A program made the position numbers and the translations under genes. The notes beneath the pieces are model-generated. The model saw only the letters and a program-made list of their open reading frames with translations, made no database searches and was not told the origin of the DNA. A stretch of 47,079 nucleotides of DNA from Deltaproteobacteria bacterium (GTDB lineage Bacteria > Bdellovibrionota > UBA1018). Shown in pieces: positions 25,036 to 31,974 of the stretch (positions within the stretch are counted from its first letter, which is position 1; each line of letters opens with the position of its first letter). The stretch lies in the NCBI GenBank assembly GCA_013286765.1, contig JABDFB010000004.1, forward strand, positions 1-47,079, given 5' to 3'.

Positions 25036-26081
25036 ATCAGGCCGGCCAATTGCCTACAAATCGAAGGGCCAACGCTATCTGTAATTTTTCTCGGCATCCG
25101 CTTCCATTGGCGCACAAAAAAGCTTACCAGACGATCATCGTCGGGATTCAGATTCAGCGTTTTGCCTCGGGGCGAAAAAACGTACGAAGGTTGCGATTGA
25201 GTCTGAGCGCCCCAACCGAGCTTAAACTTTAACGGTCCAGAGTCTTTTAATGACCGTCCAAAGTCTAGAATGTCCATCTTTCGCTCACAACCGCGTTTGA
25301 TAATTTCCCAATACAGCAAATTATTTGGGCTCATCGCAAGAAATTCAGGGCGAGAGGAAGCAAATGGAACATAAACTGTTTTGCGGTGATAAATCAGGAA
25401 TGCTCCCGAAATGACCTGGTTATCTTTCCAAAGCGTAATAATATCGGTACGACCCGGAAGTGCTTCGACCAGTTCACGCATAAAACGGATGCCGTAAATA
25501 GGGGCACCCTTGCTGTGCATATTTTGCGCTAGGACTTCGTAGAAGTGAGGAAGTTGATCATCGCCGAAGCGAACCTTTAGATCGGAACGTTCTGCTTTTC
25601 TTACACAATTTCTGATTTTATCACGCAGGCTTTTCCACATCATTTGTGGATCTGGTTGGAGCGCTAAAGTAGCAATCACCCAGGAATCTAGTTTGGCCAA
25701 ATTCAGATTTTCCTCGAATGAGGGCTCTTCGAGCGTTTTGAGCATGAAAAAATGAACATTCTTTTTCTTCGAGAGTTGAATAGCGTGATCGACTAGGGCT
25801 AGCCTGGCCTCCCGGGAATTTGCTAAAACGGAGCCGTAGGCACCAAAAAGCCCATTGGTCATATGACTCTGCAGAAATCCCTGAATCAGATAGCTGGGAA
25901 GAACCCCTTGGCAAGGGCCGCCCTTATTTTCGCGGGCAATTAAGAACGGTGCACGTAAGCGATAGGCACGTTCCGCAACTGTTTTCCAAGCCCGCAGGTG
26001 ATAACAGGTGGACATAGGATGTTGATCCACATAGTGGTCCCACTCGGCATAAGATGCTGGCTCTAGTTCTTCTACTATCAT
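25032..26081 (-). CDS. FemAB/GNAT-like acyl- or aminoacyl-transferase
   Basis: A 349-residue cytosolic protein with the double-GNAT layout of FemAB-related proteins (PF13480-like): WDHYVDQHPMSTCYHLRAWKTVAERAY at the start, the middle LRDKIRNCVRKAERSDLKV and HFYEVLAQNMHSKGAPIYG, and the C-terminal SPNNLLYWEIIKRGCERKMDILDFGRSLKDSGPLKFKLGWGAQ. FemAB enzymes transfer amino acids from tRNA, related ones acyl groups from carriers; the donor here is unknown. AGGAG lies 5 nt before the ATG. The stop is fused by a 4-bp overlap to the flippase-like gene. Confidence 0.82.
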   Translation of the reverse strand: MIVEELEPASYAEWDHYVDQHPMSTCYHLRAWKTVAERAYRLRAPFLIARENKGGPCQGVLPSYLIQGFLQSHMTNGLFGAYGSVLANSREARLALVDHAIQLSKKKNVHFFMLKTLEEPSFEENLNLAKLDSWVIATLALQPDPQMMWKSLRDKIRNCVRKAERSDLKVRFGDDQLPHFYEVLAQNMHSKGAPIYGIRFMRELVEALPGRTDIITLWKDNQVISGAFLIYHRKTVYVPFASSRPEFLAMSPNNLLYWEIIKRGCERKMDILDFGRSLKDSGPLKFKLGWGAQTQSQPSYVFSPRGKTLNLNPDDDRLVSFFVRQWKRMPRKITDSVGPSICRQLAGLI

Positions 26082-26185
26082 TGTACTCCTGGAAAACCGC
26101 AGTTTCTGCGATGCGGGTTATGATAATCCAAGGTGCAAGAATTGAAAAGAATTATATAGTAGAGGCAAGTAAGGGAGAACTAGAA

Positions 26186-26509
26186 ATGAACGACAAGATT
26201 TCGATGCTTGAATTGGGAAAAAAATTGGATCAGTTGAGTGAAGATGAATTGGTTCTGGACGTTCGAAGCCCTGAAGAATACCGAGACGGTCACGTTCCAG
26301 GAAGTATAAATATTCCTCATGAAGAAGTTGAAAAGCATGTAAACGAACTCAAAGATTACAAGCATGTTTATATCCATTGCAAAATGGGCGGAAGAGCGAA
26401 GACGGCATTTGAAAAACTTCAAAAACTCGGACTAAAAAATCTAGTCTGTGTTGCAGGTTCAGGAATGAAGGATTGGATCGAAGCTGGCTTAAAAATCGCC
26501 AAGTCCTAG
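26186..26509 (+). CDS. rhodanese-like single-domain protein
   Basis: A 107-residue rhodanese domain: LVLDVRSPEEYRDGHVPGSINIP near the start and the active loop IHCKMGGRAKTAFEKL with the persulfide-forming cysteine. Start ATG 26186 is preferred because GGGAG precedes it by about 8 nt and the domain begins at once; a longer reading frame upstream has no domain content and overlaps the FemAB promoter. Single-domain rhodaneses carry sulfane sulfur to various acceptors. It is a monocistronic gene ending exactly at the fold-back sequence. Confidence 0.9.
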   Translation: MNDKISMLELGKKLDQLSEDELVLDVRSPEEYRDGHVPGSINIPHEEVEKHVNELKDYKHVYIHCKMGGRAKTAFEKLQKLGLKNLVCVAGSGMKDWIEAGLKIAKS

Positions 26510-26705
26510 GTTCTGAAATGTCTTTTTGGCTTGATACATTGTCAGTTTTTCCTCAAAAATCCTCATGTACTCTTCGAGGCCATGAAGGCCGAGAAGTGTG
26601 TCCGTCCTGTGGACGGTCAAGTGCAGGGATGCACTTGAAACCGTGTACACTCCGGTTTTTTCGAAAAAACTTCCGCGTCTCAAGCCAAAAATCCTATTTC
26701 GGAAC
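26510..26705. repeat. 196-bp fold-back sequence with nested hairpins
   Basis: The ends are inverted: GTTCTGAAAT (26510-26519) with ATTTCGGAAC (26696-26705), 9/10, then TTTTTGGCTTGA (26523-26534) with TCAAGCCAAAAA (26680-26691), perfect. Inside are CCGTCC-TGT-GGACGG (26602-26616), TCAAGTGCA-GGGA-TGCACTTGA (26617-26638, perfect 9-bp stem), the palindrome GTGTACAC (26643-26650) and the 16-bp palindrome GTTTTTTCGAAAAAAC (26655-26670). It begins right after the rhodanese stop and ends 20 bp before the stop of the small membrane protein, so it could terminate both transcripts, or be a MITE-like or structured-RNA element. Confidence 0.65.
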
Positions 26706-26724
26706 ATGAACTATTTTTCCGAAC

Positions 26725-26850
26725 CTAGTTCCCCAAGTACGTTACGATCTGATAGGTCATATAAAATCCCCCTGCAATTGCTGGAATAGCAATCATAGCA
26801 GCGAGCAGGGTAGTGGCGACTCTGGCTGGATACGGTAGATTTTTCATCAT
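26725..26850 (-). CDS. 41-residue single-span membrane protein
   Basis: MMKNLPYPARVATTLLAAM starts a 41-aa protein with a basic N-terminus and a hydrophobic span (about residues 11-33, continuing IAIPAIAGGFYMTYQIV), ending YLGN and a TAG stop. GAGGT stands 10 nt before the second ATG (26847). The length, strong membrane segment and ribosome binding site make it more than chance, though no family is recognised. It is downstream of the tex promoter region on the same strand as tex and could be transcribed with tex (tex stops are downstream), but tex itself lies upstream in transcription order at 26894, 44 bp away, so it is probably the last gene of the tex transcript. Confidence 0.6.
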   Translation of the reverse strand: MMKNLPYPARVATTLLAAMIAIPAIAGGFYMTYQIVTYLGN

Positions 26851-26893
26851 TCTTGTTTACCTCTGAGATTTCTCTTTAAAGCTTACTTATTCT

Positions 26894-29347
26894 TCATTTG
26901 GGTTTCAACTGGTTCTTCAACGCCGCTAGGCTAGCAAAAGCATTGTTAAAAACCTCCTTGGGCTTGCGAGGTCCACGATTTTGGCCGGCGTTTTGGCCTG
27001 AAGCTAGTCGATCTCTTTTTTGATTGTGAGACTGAGACGCATGATGTCCGCCGGAGTGGCTATTATGACCAGTGTGAGCAGCTCTAGCAGCATGGCCAGT
27101 ATGACCACTGTGAGCGACTTTAGAAACAGGTTTTGGTCTAGGTTTCGATGCCAAAAGCTCCTTCTCTACAAGGTTTTTCATTGATAGAGAAATCTGAGTC
27201 TTTTCTACATTAACCTCCAGGATACGGACTTTTACCCTGTCACCCGGTTTGACGACCTCGTGAGGATCTTTCACAAACTTGTCTGTAAGCTGTGAAATAT
27301 GTACTAACCCATCTTGATGAACTCCAATATCAACAAAAGCTCCAAAATTGGTCACGTTTGTCACAACACCCGGACAAATTAGGCCCGGTTTTAAATCTTT
27401 GAGTTCGTAAATATCATCCCTAAATTGAATAGGAACAAACTCGCTGCGTGGATCTAGACCTGGCTTTTCCAGCTCTTTAATCACGTCTTCAAAAGTAAAG
27501 ACGCCAATTTCCTCTTTAAAGACTGGATCGGATTTAATGACCTTCGCTCCAACGCCTAAGAAATCTTTGACACTGCGTTGATTCTTCTTTGCATAGGCTT
27601 CTAGAACCGCATATTTCTCAGGATGAACACCCGTATTATCCAGAGGATTTTCGGCATCCGGAATCTTCAAGAATCCCGCAGCTTGTTGAAAGGCCTTCTT
27701 AGAAAAGCGGCTGATTTCTAGCAACTCGTTTCGTGATTTGAATAAGCCATTCTGATTGCGATATTCCACCATTGCTTTCGCTAGCGATGGCCCAATTCCC
27801 GAAATATAGGTCAGAAGATGATAAGACGCCGTATTCAGGTTTACTCCAACTTGATTGACGCATGACTCAACGACTTGTCCTAAGCTTCGCTTCAGAGAGT
27901 TCGGCGAAACATCATGTTGATACTGACCGACGCCGATACTCTTCGGATCAATCTTTACTAATTCAGCCAGTGGGTCTTGGAGCCTTCTGGCAATCGAAAT
28001 TGCACCACGGACGGTTACATCGAGTTCCGGAAATTCCTCTCGAGCTACCTCACTAGCACTATAGACGCTGGCGCCGGCCTCACTCACCATTATGACAGGA
28101 ATTTGGATGCTATTTTCCTTGAGAGATTCCCGGACAAATTTTTCGGTTTCACGGCCAGCGGTGCCGTTTCCCACAGCAACTGCTGTGATATTTCCGACTT
28201 TTATAATCTCAACGAGCAAGGGTTTAGATTTTACTCGCTCGTTCTCTGAATGCAGGTGCATAACCGTGCTGGCAATATATTTTCCTGAATCATCGACTAC
28301 TGCAAGCTTGCAACCTGTTCTCACGCCCGGGTCGATGCCCAGAACTGCCTTGGCCCCAAAAGGGGAAGCTAACAATAGCTTTCTGAGGTTCTCTGAAAAA
28401 ACATGAATTGCAGCCGAATCTGCGACTTCTCTTAACGCTTTGTGAATTTCATTTTCAATACTCAGGAAAACATGGACCTTGAAGGCAAGGCGCGCAGCCT
28501 TCAGCAGAATCTCAGCTCCGGGCGAATCTGGAACCGTGCAGGCTGTCGTTTCGAATGTTCTTACCAAGTCGTTTTCAAATTCAGGATTGTCGGGGGGGCC
28601 TTCGACGGTGAGACGAAGCTCCTCTTCATTCCAGCCCCGTTTCATTGCCAAATAGCGATGGGAATTTTGCGGCTGCATGAGAGATGGAATCGCTTCATGA
28701 AAATCAAAATATCCTTCGAATTTACTGTGTGGCTTGGCCTTCTCCGCTTTTTGGGTACGAACAACACCTTGTTCAAAATAACGCGATCGGACTAGTTGGC
28801 GCAGCTCCTGGATTTGCGAAAGCTTCTCTATAAGAATATCGTTTGCCCCGGCAATCGCGGCCGCTGCATCATTAATTTGTTTCGCTTCATTTCGGAAAGT
28901 CCAAGCCCAAAGCTCAAGCGTTTGGCCTTCAAGAGGAGACTCGGTCCCGTGGCCGCAGTTCCAGATCCAATCCGCCAGAGGTTCCAACCCAGCCTCTTTG
29001 GCAATCGCCGCTTTTGTTTTTCGTTCCTGCTTATAAGGGAGAAACAGATCGTTCAGGAGCTCAAGTTTAAAAGTAGACAGAATCTGCTGTTTTAACTCGG
29101 GCGTGAGCTTTTTCTGGCGTTCGATTTCTTCCAGAATAAACTTCTGCCGACTGATAATCTGATCCCATTTTTCCTTATTCTCTAGGATGGCCTGAATTGA
29201 CACTTCATTTAAATTTCCGGTCTTTTCCTTACGATACCTTGCCATAAACGGGACTGTCGCCCCATCCGCTGCAAGTTCTAATACTGCTGCTATGGAACGA
29301 GTAGATATTTCAGGATGAAAAGACTGGAACCAAGCTTCAAAGCTCAC
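26894..29347 (-). CDS. tex: Tex-family RNA-binding transcription accessory protein
   Basis: Nucleic-acid-binding protein with YqgF-like, helix-hairpin-helix and S1 domains. Landmarks: GATVPFMARYRKEKTGNL near the start, the YqgF core VLGIDPGVRTGCKLAVVD, VRGAISIARRLQDPLAELVKIDPKSIGVGQYQHDV, the HhH LTYISGIGPSLAKAMVEYR and the S1 domain GVVTNVTNFGAFVDIGVHQDGLVHIS. I start at GTG 29345-29347, because GGAGGT precedes it by 7 nt; a TTG further upstream has no site. That gives 817 residues, against about 720-770 usual; the extra is a C-terminal tail with nine histidines in about 32 residues (HTGHNSHSGGHH) and a basic stretch. Confidence 0.94.
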   Translation of the reverse strand: MSFEAWFQSFHPEISTRSIAAVLELAADGATVPFMARYRKEKTGNLNEVSIQAILENKEKWDQIISRQKFILEEIERQKKLTPELKQQILSTFKLELLNDLFLPYKQERKTKAAIAKEAGLEPLADWIWNCGHGTESPLEGQTLELWAWTFRNEAKQINDAAAAIAGANDILIEKLSQIQELRQLVRSRYFEQGVVRTQKAEKAKPHSKFEGYFDFHEAIPSLMQPQNSHRYLAMKRGWNEEELRLTVEGPPDNPEFENDLVRTFETTACTVPDSPGAEILLKAARLAFKVHVFLSIENEIHKALREVADSAAIHVFSENLRKLLLASPFGAKAVLGIDPGVRTGCKLAVVDDSGKYIASTVMHLHSENERVKSKPLLVEIIKVGNITAVAVGNGTAGRETEKFVRESLKENSIQIPVIMVSEAGASVYSASEVAREEFPELDVTVRGAISIARRLQDPLAELVKIDPKSIGVGQYQHDVSPNSLKRSLGQVVESCVNQVGVNLNTASYHLLTYISGIGPSLAKAMVEYRNQNGLFKSRNELLEISRFSKKAFQQAAGFLKIPDAENPLDNTGVHPEKYAVLEAYAKKNQRSVKDFLGVGAKVIKSDPVFKEEIGVFTFEDVIKELEKPGLDPRSEFVPIQFRDDIYELKDLKPGLICPGVVTNVTNFGAFVDIGVHQDGLVHISQLTDKFVKDPHEVVKPGDRVKVRILEVNVEKTQISLSMKNLVEKELLASKPRPKPVSKVAHSGHTGHAARAAHTGHNSHSGGHHASQSHNQKRDRLASGQNAGQNRGPRKPKEVFNNAFASLAALKNQLKPK

Positions 29348-29513
29348 GTTACTTACCTCCGGCAAAAAAACTTACCCCCAGCATTAATTAATGACGATTC
29401 ATAACCCATAACCCCCCAACCTCCATAGCCAAACTCACCAAAAAGATTCAAATACGGCAAAATTTAGCAGTTTTTGAAAAATTTTCAATTTCTTCTAGTT
29501 GAACTACGAGTTT

Positions 29514-29522
29514 TGTTATAGT
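29514..29522 (+). promoter_or_regulatory. extended -10 promoter of tRNA-Ser
   Basis: TG-T-TATAGT at 29514-29522 is a good extended -10 element, 26 bp before the mature tRNA 5' end. The -35 region 17 bp upstream (TCTAGT) is poor, as often with extended -10 promoters. Confidence 0.5.
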
Positions 29523-29548
29523 CTGCGGCAGTAAATCGACCTACTACC

Positions 29549-29635
29549 GGAGAGATGGCCGAGTGGTCGAAGGCACTCCCTTGCTAAGGGAGCAGCGGGT
29601 AAAACCGCTCGAGAGTTCGAATCTCTCTCTCTCCG
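29549..29635 (+). tRNA. tRNA-Ser (anticodon GCU)
   Basis: An 87-nt class II tRNA. Acceptor GGAGAGA pairs with TCTCTCC (29628-29634) and discriminator G follows. The anticodon arm CTCCC-TTGCTAA-GGGAG shows anticodon GCT, reading AGC/AGU serine codons. A long variable arm (CAGCGGGTAAAACCGCTC) and the T arm GAGAG-TTCGAAT-CTCTC complete the serine pattern. The 3' CCA is not encoded (GCAAA follows). The 3' part is included in a long inverted repeat with the terminator downstream. Confidence 0.97.
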
Positions 29636-29683
29636 CAAAAAAAAACCCGCCCTAGAGCGGGTTTTTTTTTGCGGAGAGAGAGA
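29624..29683 (+). terminator. 27-bp perfect hairpin terminator that includes the 3' end of tRNA-Ser
   Basis: The core CCCGC-CCTAGA-GCGGG (29646-29661) is followed by nine T (29662-29670) and preceded by nine A, a classic bidirectional Rho-independent terminator. The pairing continues beyond the A/T tracts: 29624-29636 (TCTCTCTCTCCGC), which is the tRNA T-stem/acceptor 3' strand, is complementary to 29671-29683. The whole stem is 27 bp without mismatch around a 6-nt loop. Confidence 0.9.
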
Positions 29684-29798
29684 TGAGAACGGAGTTCGAC
29701 GAGCGTTTGCCGAAGGCAAGCCTTGAAATGAGGAGGCCATTGATGGCCGACTACCCTTCGAAGCGACTTTTCGCAGGATAGCGAAAAGTGAATCTCTC
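29678..29798. other. structured element with three hairpins inside a closing stem
   Basis: GAGAGAT (29678-29684) can pair with ATCTCTC (29792-29798). Between them are TTGCC-GAA-GGCAA (29707-29719), GGCCA-TTGA-TGGCC (29735-29748) and a perfect 9-bp stem ACTTTTCGC-AGGATA-GCGAAAAGT (29766-29789). The element fills the gap between the tRNA-Ser terminator and the 3' end of the RES gene. It could be a small RNA, a repeat family member, or the 3' UTR of the RES operon read on the minus strand. I see no reading frame in it. Confidence 0.5.
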
Positions 29799-29824
29799 GT
29801 ACCTTATTCGCCGTTAGACTGTCT

Positions 29825-30565
29825 TCAAAAAAGTTCCTGAATCCTAACCGCGTTGGCCTTCCAAGCATCCGGAATCTTAAATATTTGATCCTCGTCGGTA
29901 GTAATTTGGACCTCACCCAGGTTACTAAACGAAAAGTGAATATAGTAGATGGTTCGGTCGCTCTTAATAGCTGAGGGAGAGAACACCGGGACGCATGTGC
30001 CTCCGGGATTTCGTGCTGAAGGAGCTAGGAAGAGGTCAATCTCATTTTGAACCGCATGTGCCCCTAGTTCTTGGCAAAATGTATAATTTTCGCTTGTGAG
30101 TTGCGAATGAACATCTGAATAAGGTCTAAGATCGATTGCAGAGTTAGTCGCGATTTGGGCTTTCAGCATACGTCGGTCAATGACTATGGGTCTTGCGCTG
30201 GCTGCGATGTCTTCCTTGGCATTCTTATAAACCCAATAAAGTGCTTCTAGGACTGAAGTCTCTTTTTCAAGGGCCCCGTACCACACACCGTATTTCGTTC
30301 CATCTCCAAATCGGCCCCGTCTCCAGTTTGTCTTTTCAAAAACGCATATAGTTTCGGCCGTGTTTCCATATTGGAATACTCGTTCTTTCGGAGCCACTGT
30401 ATGCTGAATCTGACTTGTGGCATTGTCCCAGGTCTGAAGAACGGGACGATCCTCTGGATTAACAAGGTCGTCAAATAGGTCTTGAGAACTCTTAATGGTG
30501 TAGATATTCCGATACGCCTCCAAAGATTGAGGTCCAGGGACTGATAACTCGATTGTAATAGCCAT
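29825..30565 (-). CDS. RES-domain toxin
   Basis: Toxin of a RES/Xre toxin-antitoxin module; known RES toxins degrade NAD+ by phosphorolysis or ADP-ribosylate a host enzyme. The 246-residue protein has the family core: NWRRGRFGDGTKYGVWYGALEKETSVLEALYW with Arg, Tyr and Glu of the active site, ARPIVIDRRML, DLRPYSDVHSQLTSENYTFCQELGAHAVQNEIDLFLAPSARNPGGTCVPVF with the conserved Ser in SARNPGG (landmarks only). It begins immediately after the antitoxin (stop and start share position 30565), the usual order antitoxin then toxin. Confidence 0.9.
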   Translation of the reverse strand: MAITIELSVPGPQSLEAYRNIYTIKSSQDLFDDLVNPEDRPVLQTWDNATSQIQHTVAPKERVFQYGNTAETICVFEKTNWRRGRFGDGTKYGVWYGALEKETSVLEALYWVYKNAKEDIAASARPIVIDRRMLKAQIATNSAIDLRPYSDVHSQLTSENYTFCQELGAHAVQNEIDLFLAPSARNPGGTCVPVFSPSAIKSDRTIYYIHFSFSNLGEVQITTDEDQIFKIPDAWKANAVRIQELF

Positions 30566-30990
30566 TAATAACTCACTCGTATTTGATCTAAAATCCTTCT
30601 GACTGTGAACAATCGAGCAAAAGAATTCACTGGGTCATCTGCAATGAACTGCAGAGCTGATTGGTTGTGGAAAATCTCTCGCGGCGTCTTCATCCAGGCA
30701 TAAACCAGCTCTCTATTATGAGGGAACATGATTCTCAGTGACTTATGAATGCCCAAGAGGTTACCGACTCGTTGGAACTTATCCGGATCTACGGGAATTT
30801 CTTGTTTGCTTTGGAGAGAGTTTAAGCGTTGCCTATTTTCAGGTTTAACGCCAAGAAGCAACGCCTGCTCTTCTCGCGTGAAGTTGTAAAGACTAGCAAG
30901 TTTCCAGAAAGCTTTTCCAAGAACCTGGGCGGTTTCTCTATTCACTTCAGCAGGTGGTAGATTTGAATCTAGGAGATGAGATTGACTCAT
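30565..30990 (-). CDS. Xre/MbcA/ParS-type antitoxin of the RES pair
   Basis: Antitoxin with an N-terminal Xre-like helical part and a C-terminal MbcA/ParS toxin-binding domain: LGKAFWKLASLYNFTREEQALLLGV, then VGNLLGIHKSLRIMFPHNRELVYAWMKTPREIFHNQSALQFIADDP and the end SFARLFTVRRILDQIRVSY (landmarks only). I prefer ATG 30988-30990 (MSQSHLLDS), because a -10 TATAAT on the minus strand (31039-31044) puts the transcript start near 31032; the upstream ATG 31024-31026 would be almost leaderless and overlap a palindrome. That gives 141 residues. Such antitoxins usually repress their own promoter. Confidence 0.87.
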   Translation of the reverse strand: MSQSHLLDSNLPPAEVNRETAQVLGKAFWKLASLYNFTREEQALLLGVKPENRQRLNSLQSKQEIPVDPDKFQRVGNLLGIHKSLRIMFPHNRELVYAWMKTPREIFHNQSALQFIADDPVNSFARLFTVRRILDQIRVSY

Positions 30991-31015
30991 ATCTAATAAG
31001 ATACCATTTCGTGCG

Positions 31016-31091
31016 TTTGAAATCAAATATTAAATGGAATTATAATATAACATATTGAAATAAATAGATTATTTAATGTATGATTTCATAC
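31016..31091 (-). promoter_or_regulatory. promoter and repeated palindrome in front of the RES/Xre operon
   Basis: Two perfect palindromes share one consensus: TTTGAAATCAAA (31016-31027) and, on the other strand, GTATGAAATCATAC (31078-31091). A degenerate third copy ATTGAAATAAAT lies at 31054-31065. They bracket a minus-strand -10 TATAAT (31039-31044). The arrangement is what one expects for antitoxin autorepression; the -35 (CTATTT) is weak. Confidence 0.6.
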
Positions 31092-31093
31092 GA

Positions 31094-31909
31094 CTAGGAT
31101 GTCGCAAGCTTCAGCAATAGCAGCGCCACTACCGCGACCAGCACAGGCCTGATGAACTTGATAGATTTCTTCGTCGCATAATGTGCCCCGACCCAGGCAC
31201 CAGCTGTCATTCCGAGTGCAACGCAGCTTCCCTCAGTCCAATAAACATAACCGCCCCAGGCATAGCTTGCTAGCGCCACACTGGCTGAGCAAGTGTTGGC
31301 GAGCTTTGAAGCAGCGATCGCAGTAAAGAGCGGGAGCTTTGCAAACACCAGTAGCGACAAGAACATGAAAGTGCCACCACCAGGACCCCAGGTGCCATCG
31401 TAAAAACCGCAGGCTAAGCCTGAAAGGACAATTCGAATCGTGTTACTAGTTTGCAGCCCCTTCCAAAATCGTCTTTGCGACGGCTTCACATCAGAGTCCA
31501 CTATGGGAGGGTGAAGCTGTTTAACCCAAAGGTCTTTCTTCAGAACGACTAACAAGATTGCAGGACAGGTAATAAAGAGAATCCACCGAAATGCTTCGTG
31601 GGGAAGGTGAGGCGAGACTTTGCTTCCTATAAATGCACCTATTCCAATCCAAATCGTGAACATCAGACTGCGCTTGTGATCATAATGGCCAGCGCGCATA
31701 TAGACGATAAGCGCCATCAACGCACCTGCCGCACCGGCGATTTTGTTCGTGCCGATCGCGTGCGGTCCCGCGCCCAGAATCAAGATAAGTACAGGGAGAT
31801 TAATTAGCCCGCCCCCGCCAGCTACTGAGTCTATAAGGCCGGAAATAATTCCTGTTCCAATAAGGAAGAGGAATTTAAGAGCAGGGATTGCAATTACTTG
31901 CTCGAGCAT
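31094..31909 (-). CDS. TSUP (TauE/SafE) family membrane exporter
   Basis: A 271-residue membrane protein of the TauE/SafE family, often exporting sulfite or organosulfonates. It has about eight helices and both family repeats: GTGIISGLIDSVAGGGGLINLPVLIL near the N-terminus and LSGLACGFYDGTWGPGGGTFMFLSLLVFA in the second half. The glycine-rich GGGG and GPGGGTF loops are the family signature. It is a single gene upstream of the RES/Xre pair. No sulfur gene is adjacent, so the substrate is open. Confidence 0.9.
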   Translation of the reverse strand: MLEQVIAIPALKFLFLIGTGIISGLIDSVAGGGGLINLPVLILILGAGPHAIGTNKIAGAAGALMALIVYMRAGHYDHKRSLMFTIWIGIGAFIGSKVSPHLPHEAFRWILFITCPAILLVVLKKDLWVKQLHPPIVDSDVKPSQRRFWKGLQTSNTIRIVLSGLACGFYDGTWGPGGGTFMFLSLLVFAKLPLFTAIAASKLANTCSASVALASYAWGGYVYWTEGSCVALGMTAGAWVGAHYATKKSIKFIRPVLVAVVALLLLKLATS

Positions 31910-31974
31910 ACTGGCACTTTAGGCCGGTTGAATGGATTTTTCCAAGGTATTATGGAACCTGAAGCCTAAAGATG

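Noticed and set aside
26473..26709. 78-codon plus-strand frame with a CPSCG motif
   Set aside because: It is the translation of the fold-back sequence; the cysteine motif falls in the hairpin arms and the frame begins inside the rhodanese gene.
29516..29916. Two minus-strand frames across tRNA-Ser and its terminator (with RERDSNSR-type sequence)
   Set aside because: They read the antisense of a tRNA and hairpins; such peptides are artefacts of tRNA-Ser genes.
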